This document shows positions 8,148 through 15,994 of a stretch of DNA of 64,000 bases, piece by piece (within the stretch, counting starts at the first letter, position 1; every line of letters begins with the position of its first letter). The DNA is from Rhodococcus sp. 105337 (GTDB lineage Bacteria > Actinomycetota > Actinomycetes > Mycobacteriales > Mycobacteriaceae). The notes under the pieces were generated by a model, which made no database searches, was not told the DNA's origin, and saw only the letters and a program-made list of their open reading frames with translations. The DNA lies in NCBI RefSeq assembly GCF_012844225.1, contig NZ_JABAGQ010000007.1, positions 1-64,000 on the forward strand, written 5' to 3'. The translations under genes and the position numbers were made by a program.

Positions 8148-8573
8148 ATGCTGACGGACAGCAACGGCACTGCATCCTTCGCGTCCGGGGGGATCTTCTT
8201 CAGGGGTGTCCGCGCCGATCCCGCCTACATCTCGGATCTCCGTCGTGCCGTGCGGCAATGGCTCGAGCAGCTCGATGTCGACGACGACCGCAAGCACGAT
8301 GTCGTGCTGGCAAGCTACGAAGCCTTGGCCAACGCGGTGGAACACGCATACGACCCCGGTGACGCGTCCGCTTCCCTCGACTTCGAGGCGACATATCTGC
8401 CCCTCGATCATGTTCTCGAGGTCCGGGTTGCAGACCACGGTTGCTGGCACGACGCCGACGGGTCCCCCAGCTCGCGAGGCCACGGTCTTGCCTTGATACG
8501 CGGTCTTGCGACCGACGTGGTCATCACCCCGAGCCCGCAGGGCACGCACGTCACCATCCACTGGTCGCTGTAG
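8148..8573 (+). CDS. Anti-sigma regulatory factor (RsbW/SpoIIAB-type serine kinase)
   Basis: A 141-aa HATPase_c_2 protein. The Bergerat-fold boxes are clear: N-box EALANAVEHAY (about residues 61-71), G1 VADHGCW (Asp-x-Gly), and G2 GHGLALIRGL near 116. Such proteins bind and inhibit an alternative sigma factor and phosphorylate an anti-anti-sigma partner. Neither a sigma factor gene nor an STAS partner is adjacent, so this is an orphan switch protein. The ATG at 8148 gives the normal family length; a much longer open frame upstream crosses the glyoxalase-fold gene antisense and is rejected. The next gene, a hemerythrin, has a consensus SigB/F-type promoter, which suggests that both belong to the stress-sigma circuit. 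Confidence 0.85.
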   Translation: MLTDSNGTASFASGGIFFRGVRADPAYISDLRRAVRQWLEQLDVDDDRKHDVVLASYEALANAVEHAYDPGDASASLDFEATYLPLDHVLEVRVADHGCWHDADGSPSSRGHGLALIRGLATDVVITPSPQGTHVTIHWSL

Positions 8574-8618
8574 CGCGGGTCTCGTCACCGCGACGTCCGG
8601 TCGGCCTCGGTGGGAAGT

Positions 8619-8644
8619 GTTTGCGCCCAGTCGAGCTCGGGTAT
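8619..8644 (+). promoter_or_regulatory. Consensus SigB/SigF-type promoter of the hemerythrin gene
   Basis: GTTT (8619-8622), 16-nt spacer, GGGTAT (8639-8644): a perfect match to the general-stress sigma promoter of mycobacteria and rhodococci. It predicts a start near 8651 and a leader of about 50 nt containing a GAGGTG ribosome site before ATG 8703. Confidence 0.75.
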
Positions 8645-8702
8645 ATCGGCCGGTACTGCGCCACTGCCGACCCGCCGGCGGGCCCGATCCTACGAGGTGT
8701 CC

Positions 8703-9203
8703 ATGTCCACCGATGCGCTCGTCATCCTGAAGAACGACCACAAGGAGATCCGGAAGTTGTTCCGCGATTTCCGTAGCGCCGGCGACAACGCGGTCAAGAC
8801 CAAATCCGCGATCGTCGACAAGATCATCACAGCGTTGACGGTCCACACCTACATCGAGAACGAGGTGCTGTATCCGCGGGTTCGTGACCTCGTCCCCGAC
8901 CTCGAGGACGACGTCCTCGAGTCGTACGAAGAACACCACGTCGCCGATGTGCTCATCTCCGAACTCGCTGCGATGTCGCCCGACGACGAACGTTTCGATG
9001 CCAAGACCACCGTGCTGATCGAGAACGTCGAGCACCACATCGAGGAAGAAGAGGACGAGTGGTTCCCGCAGGTACGCGAGAGCCTCGGCCGTAAGACGTT
9101 GCAGGAGATCGGGGCGGAACTTCTCGAATGCAAGGAGAAGGCGCCCACATCACCCGCGCAGCCGTCGGCACTGAAGAAAGCCGTGGACGCGGTCGCCTCC
9201 TAG
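8703..9203 (+). CDS. Hemerythrin HHE-domain protein
   Basis: A 166-aa four-helix-bundle protein with the di-iron ligand pattern of hemerythrins: NDHKEIRKLF (helix 1 His), HTYIENEVLYP (His and Glu, helix 2), EEHHVADVL (helix 3) and EHHIEEEEDEWFP (His and Glu, helix 4). Members bind O2 or NO or handle peroxide and iron. The last 30 residues are a charged, low-complexity tail. The ATG at 8703 has a GAGGTG site; the longer frame upstream would start inside the promoter. The perfect SigB/F promoter and the upstream anti-sigma kinase gene place it in the stress regulon. The ligand and exact role are unknown. Confidence 0.9.
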   Translation: MSTDALVILKNDHKEIRKLFRDFRSAGDNAVKTKSAIVDKIITALTVHTYIENEVLYPRVRDLVPDLEDDVLESYEEHHVADVLISELAAMSPDDERFDAKTTVLIENVEHHIEEEEDEWFPQVRESLGRKTLQEIGAELLECKEKAPTSPAQPSALKKAVDAVAS

Positions 9204-9249
9204 CGCAGTCGTCTCCTGGCACGCGGCGCGCGGACCGTATCCCGTCCCG

Positions 9250-10683
9250 TCACGGCATCTGCATGTCCGACAACGCCATCGGCATCATGAAGTCTGCGAC
9301 GGGCTCGCGCACCCACCACGCTCCGGTCGCCCTGCGCTCCGTTCGAGTGGCGTAGCGGTACCGGAACAGCCGCGCCCGGACACGAACCGGCGGTTGATCA
9401 GGGAACGGGTTGTGCCGCAGCAGCTTCAGAGTATCCCGATCGTTTTCGAGTAGCTTGCGCACGAAGCGGGGAAACCAGAGGGCGGCGTAGTCCCGCGAGA
9501 TCGCGGCGAACCACATCAGCCAGTCGAGGCGGAGGTGGTACGGAGCGTATTGGCGGGGCCGCCGCCGCACATCCCCCGGTTTTCCCTTGAACTCGTACTC
9601 CCGCCATTCGGTAGCGGGCGTGTCCACCCGGTCCGCCGTCCCCTCCACGATCACCTCACGGCGGGTCCGGGTGATACTCCCGAAGGCCCCGTAGGCGTTG
9701 ACGAAATGCCATTGATTGAACGACGCGTTCATCGCTTGCCGCTTCGACGCGAGGTTCCGGGCCGGGCGGTAACTGAGCACCACCGTCACCACCGTCAGGG
9801 CCACCACCGCCACCGTGAACGGGAGCGGGGTCGGCCCGTAGTCCGTTTCCACGGGGATGAACCGGGCGTAGAACTCGTCCGGCAGTACGGAGAACGCCAG
9901 GACGATGGTGATCCAGTTGAGCCAGGCGAAGTTGCCGCTGGCCACCAGCCACAACTGGGTCAGGATCATCACCGCGGCCGCGATTCCGGCCACAGGCTGC
10001 GGGAGGAACAGCGCGAACGGAACCACCAGTTGCGTGACGTGATTTCCGGCCACCTCGACCTTGTGCACGGGCCGGGGCAGCAGATGGAACCAGCGGCTCA
10101 GCGGTCCGGGCATCGGCTGTGTCTCGTGGTGGTAGTACAGGCAGGTCAGGTCGCGCCAGCACGGATCGCCCCTCATCTTGATCAGCCCGGCCCCGAACTC
10201 CACCCGGAACAGCACCCAGCGCATGAGGATCAGCACGAGAAACGGCGGTGCGACGTCGGCGTTGCCGAGAAAGATCGCCAGGACACCCGCCTCGAGCAGC
10301 AGCGACTCCCAGCCGAACGAATACCACGCCTGGCCGACGTTGACGATGGACAGATAGAACGCCCACATCACGAACCAGACGCCCATGCACACGACCAACG
10401 GCATCCGCTCGGTGAACCCGACGAGCGTGAGCGCCGCCAGGATCGCGCCGACCGTGGCGAGGGTCGCGAAAAGACGGTCGGAGTACCGGAAATGGAACAG
10501 ACTCGGCGAACTCCTGAAACTGCGTGCGGCCAGGTAGTCGGGCACCGGAAGCAGTCCTCGCGTACCGATCAGCGCCCGGAACTGCAGAAGTGCGGCAAGG
10601 AATGCGACCAGGTACAGCGCGGCGAGCCCGCGGGTGACCAGAAGCCGCCCGATCGTGTAACCGTCCGCCGCCGCCCACTCCAT
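9250..10683 (-). CDS. Lipase maturation factor family membrane protein
   Basis: A 477-aa polytopic membrane protein of the LMF1/LMF2 family, best known in animals as ER factors needed for lipase folding; bacterial members are common in mycolic-acid actinobacteria and uncharacterised. It has about six to eight hydrophobic segments in the first 300 residues, including the family-typical WYSFGWESLLLEAG and RVEFGAGLIKMRGDPCWRDL, followed by a soluble C-terminal domain (YEFKGKPGDVRRRPRQYAPY, then LRLDWLMWFAA). ATG 10683 is preferred; 18 more residues upstream are possible. It lies downstream of recD on the same strand with a 75-bp gap. No partner lipase is adjacent. Confidence 0.85.
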   Translation of the reverse strand: MEWAAADGYTIGRLLVTRGLAALYLVAFLAALLQFRALIGTRGLLPVPDYLAARSFRSSPSLFHFRYSDRLFATLATVGAILAALTLVGFTERMPLVVCMGVWFVMWAFYLSIVNVGQAWYSFGWESLLLEAGVLAIFLGNADVAPPFLVLILMRWVLFRVEFGAGLIKMRGDPCWRDLTCLYYHHETQPMPGPLSRWFHLLPRPVHKVEVAGNHVTQLVVPFALFLPQPVAGIAAAVMILTQLWLVASGNFAWLNWITIVLAFSVLPDEFYARFIPVETDYGPTPLPFTVAVVALTVVTVVLSYRPARNLASKRQAMNASFNQWHFVNAYGAFGSITRTRREVIVEGTADRVDTPATEWREYEFKGKPGDVRRRPRQYAPYHLRLDWLMWFAAISRDYAALWFPRFVRKLLENDRDTLKLLRHNPFPDQPPVRVRARLFRYRYATRTERRATGAWWVREPVADFMMPMALSDMQMP

Positions 10684-10758
10684 CACGTCAGCCCGTGTCC
10701 GCTCCGCTGTCCCCGTCCACCTGTACGAGCATGGCACCGCCGGAGCCGGGCGGGACGA

Positions 10759-12654
10759 CTACGCCGGGATTTCCCGACGTAGACCGCTCGCTCGCAGCAC
10801 CTGCCGTGCCACGCCGGCGCGTACCGATTCCTCGGTACCGATGACCCGGACGTGGACGCGAGCCCGGGTGATCGCGGTATAGAGCAGTTCCCGGGTGAGG
10901 AGCGCGGACTTCGCTTCGGGCAACACCACCGACACCGTGCCGTACTGACTGCCCTGGCTGCGGTGAATCGTCATCGCATAGACCGTGTTCACGGCGGACA
11001 ACTGGCTGGGGTGCAGCAGATAGGGCTCCTCCCCTCGCGCGAAAGCCGCGACGAGTTCGTCTCCGCGCCGGACGACCACGCCGGTGTCACCGTTGTAGAT
11101 GCGCATGTCGTGGTCGTTCGCCGTGACGAGCAACGGCTGTCCGGGATACCAGCGTTCCGGATCGAGATAGCGTCCGGTGGCGGCCCCGATCCATTCGGTG
11201 GCCTGGCGTGCCCACCGTTTCACGCCCGCCGGGCCGTCGCGGTGCGCACACAGCAACCGATGGCTCTCGAACCGCTCGAGTGCTGCGGCGACGTCGCCGC
11301 GCTCTGCTGCCGCCGTCACCTCCTCGGCCGACCGGACCACGTCGGCTCTCAGTGCGGTGAGATCCGACGGGCTCACGAACGACACCTCGGGGCTGCTGCT
11401 CCCGAGGATCTGCATGACCTTGTCGCCGTCGCCCTGGCGGACCGCGGTCGCCAACTCTGCGATTGCACCGCCGAAGCGTCGTCCCCGGCTCAGACGCACC
11501 ACACCGCCGCGCAACCGTGCGTGTTCCCTGACGCTCAGTCCGCGCTCTGCCAGATCACCGGGGGCGGCAAGATCGCGTGGGACCGCGAGGTCGTGCGGGA
11601 CCGCACGCTCGAACACCGGGTTGAGCGTGCCGGTGATGGGCCGACCGACCAGGTCGGCGAGCACCGCACCGGCATCGACGGACGCGAGCTGATCGGGATC
11701 GCCCACCAGCACCAGCCGCGTGTCGGGACGCACCGCTTCGAGCAGACGGCACATCATCGTCAGCGACACCATCGACGTCTCGTCGACCACGATCACGTCG
11801 TACGGCAGGTGATTGCCGGCGTGATAACGGAAGCGGGTGCGGCCGCGTTGCCATCCGAGCATCCGGTGCAGGGTCATCGCCGTGAGGTCCGGAGGAAGTT
11901 TCAGCTCGGTTTCCTGCTCGCGCACCGATTCCTGCAGGCGGGCCGCGGCCTTTCCGGTGGGAGCGGCGAGGCCGATTCGCAGGTCGCGCCCGTGGAGTGT
12001 GGTGAGCAACGCGAGGATGCGTGCGACCGTGTGGGTCTTGCCTGTGCCCGGGCCACCCGCGATCACCGTCGTCAGATGGGTGGCCGCGAGCGCGGCGGCG
12101 ATACGCTGCCGATCGGGGGCAGGAGCGGGAAGCGACGGGTCCGCCTGGTCCCGGAACAGGTTCGTGAGAGCCGAACGGAGTTGCTCCTCGTCTACCTCGG
12201 GGAAGCGGCCTTCACGCTCGGCCAGGACCCGCCGGATCGTTTGCTCCTGCCGGAAGTACCGGTCGAGGTACAGCAGCGGCCCGTCGGCGGTCTCGACCAG
12301 ACGCAGTGGGCGCAGTGTGCCCGGGCCGCCGCCCACGACGAGCGGGCTGCGGCGCAGGGCGGCGAGGACGTCCTCGTCTCGCGGCCACGGGAGGTCTTCG
12401 GGAGCGACCAGGGGGTTCCCGTTTTCGTCCTCCTCCACGGTGACATCACGCAGGCGGGTCAGGTCGAGGCATACGGAACCGGCACGCACCGCGCGGACCG
12501 CGAGTGCGGTAGCGAGATGCACGTCTGTGTCCGTTTCCCCGCCGAGGGTGGCGAGGCGCACGGCGACGTGCACGTCCGCGGCGGCGAGGGCGCCCGCCTC
12601 GTTGAACGTCCGGAGGGCGCCTTTGCCGCGCTGGGCTATTCGCGCATCTGTCAC
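10759..12654 (-). CDS. recD: Exodeoxyribonuclease V subunit alpha RecD
   Basis: A 631-aa 5'-3' superfamily-1 helicase subunit of the RecBCD repair machine that processes double-strand breaks. The ATPase has Walker A GGPGTGKTHT, motif II VIVVDETSMVS, motif III LVLVGDPDQLASVD, and motifs V/VI at the end (VYAMTIHRSQGSQY; LLYTAITRAR). The N-terminal domain of about 180 residues precedes the helicase core. An insert around residues 340-400 (VPHDLAVPRDLAAPGDLAER) is a short, low-complexity repetition of xPxDLA units, unusual for RecD. Its ATG overlaps the recB stop by 4 nt, so translation is coupled. Third gene of recC-recB-recD. Confidence 0.95.
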   Translation of the reverse strand: MTDARIAQRGKGALRTFNEAGALAAADVHVAVRLATLGGETDTDVHLATALAVRAVRAGSVCLDLTRLRDVTVEEDENGNPLVAPEDLPWPRDEDVLAALRRSPLVVGGGPGTLRPLRLVETADGPLLYLDRYFRQEQTIRRVLAEREGRFPEVDEEQLRSALTNLFRDQADPSLPAPAPDRQRIAAALAATHLTTVIAGGPGTGKTHTVARILALLTTLHGRDLRIGLAAPTGKAAARLQESVREQETELKLPPDLTAMTLHRMLGWQRGRTRFRYHAGNHLPYDVIVVDETSMVSLTMMCRLLEAVRPDTRLVLVGDPDQLASVDAGAVLADLVGRPITGTLNPVFERAVPHDLAVPRDLAAPGDLAERGLSVREHARLRGGVVRLSRGRRFGGAIAELATAVRQGDGDKVMQILGSSSPEVSFVSPSDLTALRADVVRSAEEVTAAAERGDVAAALERFESHRLLCAHRDGPAGVKRWARQATEWIGAATGRYLDPERWYPGQPLLVTANDHDMRIYNGDTGVVVRRGDELVAAFARGEEPYLLHPSQLSAVNTVYAMTIHRSQGSQYGTVSVVLPEAKSALLTRELLYTAITRARVHVRVIGTEESVRAGVARQVLRASGLRREIPA

Positions 12655-15600
12655 GACACGGCCTTTCCGGCGAGCAGGTCCGACAGATCGGCGACGAGGG
12701 CGGCCGGAGGCTGCCAGTCGAAGACACCGCTGCCGGGTGGGCTTTCCGGGCCGGCCATCCCCCGGACGAACAGGTACTGCACCCCGCCGAGATGCACCTC
12801 GGGGTCGTATCCCGGCAGACGCCAGCGCAGGTATCGATGCAGTGCCACCGCGTACAGCAGGGCTTGCATCGGGTAGTGCGCACGGATCATCTCGGCGGCC
12901 ATCGCCTCACGGGTGTAGTGCGCGGTGGTCAGTTCGTCGACCCGCGCGAGACGGTTGGTCTTGTAATCCACTATGACGAAACGGGATTCGGGGGTGCGCA
13001 ATACCGCGTCGATACTGCCGGTGAGGTAGCCCCGCAGCGGCACCGGCTCGAGGTGTCGCACCGCATCGGCATACGGCAGCATCGGATCACCGGGGGCGAG
13101 GTGCCGGCGCATCAGGCTCGCCACGCCCTCGAGCGTGACCGTGATCGGCGCCGGGGTGTCACCGCCGGTCAACGGCAATTCGAAATCCAGTTCCGCGAGC
13201 CTGGCGGCGGGACGGAAGTCGGCGAGGGTCCGGCCGAGCGGGCCGAGCGGGGTGCGCAGCACCGGGAGCAACGCGCCGGCCAGTTCGTCGGCGTCGATCT
13301 GCGACAACCGTTGCGCGACGACCTCCCGGCAGCAGGCACGGAGTTCGGCTTCCAGGTCGGCAGCCGAGGTATCGACGACTTCGAGCACCGCGTGCACGAG
13401 GGTGCCGAACACCGTGCCGCCGGGCAGATGGTTCATCGGGGACGGAATACCCGCGACTGTTGCCTCGGTGGCCGTGTCCGCGGCGACGAGCGGAGCCTCT
13501 TCCGGCTCGTCGTCCTTCTCCGGTTGTTCCACTTCGCTGCCCACACCCGGCTCGTCGTGCGCGGCGGCGGTGAGCGCCGAATAGGATGTGCGACGCCATG
13601 TTTCGTCGATCACCCGGTCGAACTTCGCCGCGGCGAGGCGGCCGTATTCTTCCCGGGGCGCCGACCAGGTGAGGTGGGGAATCGGGAACTGTCCCACGGG
13701 TTCGACGGCGATCAGTCCGCCCGCGGGGGCAGCCCACCTGTGGAACTCCTCCGCCATCGCGTCGTCGTGGGGCACTCGACCCTCCGCGGCCAACTCCGGC
13801 GAGCCCGGTTCGCGGGCGAACAGCAACCGGTGCAGCGGTGAGCGCGACGTGGGAGTCGACGGCGCCCAGGAGAGCGTGAGCTGACATTTCGCCCGGGTGA
13901 CCGCGACATACAGCAGTCGCAGTTCTTCACCGGCCTCTTCCTCGTCGTGCGTGCGCTTGCGTTCCGCGTAGCCGGGACTGCCTTTGCCGCCCACGTCGAG
14001 GATGCGACGTCCGTTCTCGTGGAGCAGGAGTCTGTCGGGCTCGGGATTCTTCGCGGCGTCCCAGCCGTACGGAACGTAGACGACCGGGAACTCCAGGCCC
14101 TTGCTGCCGTGCACGGTCAGGATCTGCACGGCCGCGGCGTCGCTGTCGAGACGCCGGATGCGGTCGGCCGACCCGCCGTCGGGGTCGTTGATCCTGTCTT
14201 CGAGCCACCGCGTCAGTGCCGCGAGACCGAGTGATTGACCGGCCGCCGCATGTTCGAGCAACTGTGCGACGTGCCGTAGGTCGGTGAGCCGGCGTTCGCC
14301 CGACGGCTCCTCGAGCAGTCGCGCCTCGAGCGCACCGTACGCTCCGATGCGTTCGAATACCGCGGAGAAACCCGATCGGATGTACACCGCGGACAACTCG
14401 CGCAACAAGCCGCCGATTTCGGCGACCAGTTCGTCGCCGCGTTCGTCGACGTCGGACACGGTGCGCCCGAGCAGCGGGGTCAGTGCCGCGAGCCGGACGC
14501 GATCGGCCCGGTGCGGCTGCTCCAGCGCGTAGAGCACCCACAACCACTCCCTGGCCGCCGAGGTGGAGAACACACTCGTCCCCCCGGCCAGTACGCACGG
14601 CACGCCGGCGGCCACGAGTGCGTCGTGGACGAGGGACACCTGCTTGTGCTTGCGCAGCAACACCGCGATGTGAGCCGGCTCGACACGCTCCGGACCACGG
14701 CCGAGATCGACTGTGACGTCGTCGTTGTCGAGGATCTTGACGATATCTGCCGCGACATCCTGGGCGACACGCGCCCGGAGCCCGTCCAGGTTCCTGGGGA
14801 ATCCCCAGTCGTTGAGGGGGCCCGCGCCGGCACGCGGCAGATGCCTCAGCCGTATCGGGGCGAGACCGGTCATCCGGGATCTGGGTTGTGCGGCATCGAC
14901 GCGGTTCGCGACGATTCGCGGATCTCCCAGCGCCGCACCGCCGTACACGTACTCGCACGCTGCCACCAGGTCGGCGTCGCTGCGCCAGTTGGTGGTCAGC
15001 TCGCAATGCGCGTCCGACGAGGACACTGCGTCGAGGTAACTCAGTACTTCCGCGCCGCGGAAGGCATAGATCGCCTGCTTGGGGTCGCCCACGAGCACGA
15101 GCCGGCAGTGCCCGTGGAACGCCCGCCGCAGGATCTCCCATTGCTTGGGGTCGGTGTCCTGGAACTCGTCGATCAACACGACACCGAACCGGTCGCGCAC
15201 ACGGCGACACGCGTCCTCGCCGTGGTCGGGGTCGAGCAGAACGCGGTGCAGGAGAGCGAGTTGGTCGTCGAAGTCACGCAACCCCATACGCCGTTTACGG
15301 TGCTCGACCTCGCTCCGCACCTCGCGCGCGAAGTCCACCCGCTCGCCCGCGGGAGTGCCGTCGGCGCCCTCGGGAGCCAGTTCGGATTGGGGATCGAAGA
15401 TCGCGGCGCGTGCTGCGGTCTTCGCCTCCGCAAAACGGATCGGTGCCTCGCTCCGCCCGTAGCGGCGCAGGTACAGATCGGTGACCACCTCGGCGGTGAG
15501 GTCGTCGACGTTCTCGACCACCGTGACGTCCGGCTCGCGTTCACCGGCGATACCCAGTTCACCGAGCATCCTCTGACAGAATCCGTGCGTGGTGGAGATG

Positions 15601-15980
15601 GTGCCCGCGTCGAAATCCGACAACGCCTGACGCAGTCGCGCGCGGCGGTCGTGGACGTCGTCGGCGGCGAGGTAGCGGATCAGCGGATCGGCGCTCCCCC
15701 GGGCCGTGTCCGGGTCCGCGAGAGCAGTCGCCACCTCCGCAAACCGGTTACGGGTACGTTCGCGCAGTTCCTGGGTTGCGGCACGGCTGAAGGTCACCAG
15801 CAGAAGCTGGGACAGGTCGACCACACCCTCGGCCACGAAACGCGTCGCGAGTCCGACGATGGCGTAGGTCTTGCCCGTACCGGCACTGGCTTCGAGGACG
15901 GTGGTGCCCTCGGGCAGGGGGGCGAGCAGATCGAAACTCGCGGTGGACACGCTCGATGTCGCCGACGACGATACGGACAC
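12651..15980 (-). CDS. recB: Exodeoxyribonuclease V subunit beta RecB
   Basis: A 1109-aa UvrD-type 3'-5' helicase plus nuclease. In order: Walker A EASAGTGKTYAIV, motif Ia LLVTFSRAATQELRER, motif II LIDEFQDTDPKQW, motif III LVGDPKQAIYAFRG, TNWRSD, motif V LTVHGSKGLEFPVVYV, motif VI LLYVAVTRAK, and near the C-terminus the PD-(D/E)XK nuclease core (SIDAVLRT, FVIVDYKTNRL, MQALLYAVALHRYL). The GTG at 15980 is chosen because GGAAGGA lies six bases upstream; a second GTG at 15998 overlapping the recC stop is the alternative (six more residues). It works with RecC and RecD to resect DNA ends, and degrades foreign linear DNA. Confidence 0.95.
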   Translation of the reverse strand: MSVSSSATSSVSTASFDLLAPLPEGTTVLEASAGTGKTYAIVGLATRFVAEGVVDLSQLLLVTFSRAATQELRERTRNRFAEVATALADPDTARGSADPLIRYLAADDVHDRRARLRQALSDFDAGTISTTHGFCQRMLGELGIAGEREPDVTVVENVDDLTAEVVTDLYLRRYGRSEAPIRFAEAKTAARAAIFDPQSELAPEGADGTPAGERVDFAREVRSEVEHRKRRMGLRDFDDQLALLHRVLLDPDHGEDACRRVRDRFGVVLIDEFQDTDPKQWEILRRAFHGHCRLVLVGDPKQAIYAFRGAEVLSYLDAVSSSDAHCELTTNWRSDADLVAACEYVYGGAALGDPRIVANRVDAAQPRSRMTGLAPIRLRHLPRAGAGPLNDWGFPRNLDGLRARVAQDVAADIVKILDNDDVTVDLGRGPERVEPAHIAVLLRKHKQVSLVHDALVAAGVPCVLAGGTSVFSTSAAREWLWVLYALEQPHRADRVRLAALTPLLGRTVSDVDERGDELVAEIGGLLRELSAVYIRSGFSAVFERIGAYGALEARLLEEPSGERRLTDLRHVAQLLEHAAAGQSLGLAALTRWLEDRINDPDGGSADRIRRLDSDAAAVQILTVHGSKGLEFPVVYVPYGWDAAKNPEPDRLLLHENGRRILDVGGKGSPGYAERKRTHDEEEAGEELRLLYVAVTRAKCQLTLSWAPSTPTSRSPLHRLLFAREPGSPELAAEGRVPHDDAMAEEFHRWAAPAGGLIAVEPVGQFPIPHLTWSAPREEYGRLAAAKFDRVIDETWRRTSYSALTAAAHDEPGVGSEVEQPEKDDEPEEAPLVAADTATEATVAGIPSPMNHLPGGTVFGTLVHAVLEVVDTSAADLEAELRACCREVVAQRLSQIDADELAGALLPVLRTPLGPLGRTLADFRPAARLAELDFELPLTGGDTPAPITVTLEGVASLMRRHLAPGDPMLPYADAVRHLEPVPLRGYLTGSIDAVLRTPESRFVIVDYKTNRLARVDELTTAHYTREAMAAEMIRAHYPMQALLYAVALHRYLRWRLPGYDPEVHLGGVQYLFVRGMAGPESPPGSGVFDWQPPAALVADLSDLLAGKAVS

Positions 15981-15994
15981 GAGATTTCCTTCCG

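Noticed and set aside
10852-12876. A 674-codon plus-strand frame over recD
   Set aside because: Antisense shadow of recD; Arg/Gly/His-rich with no motif.
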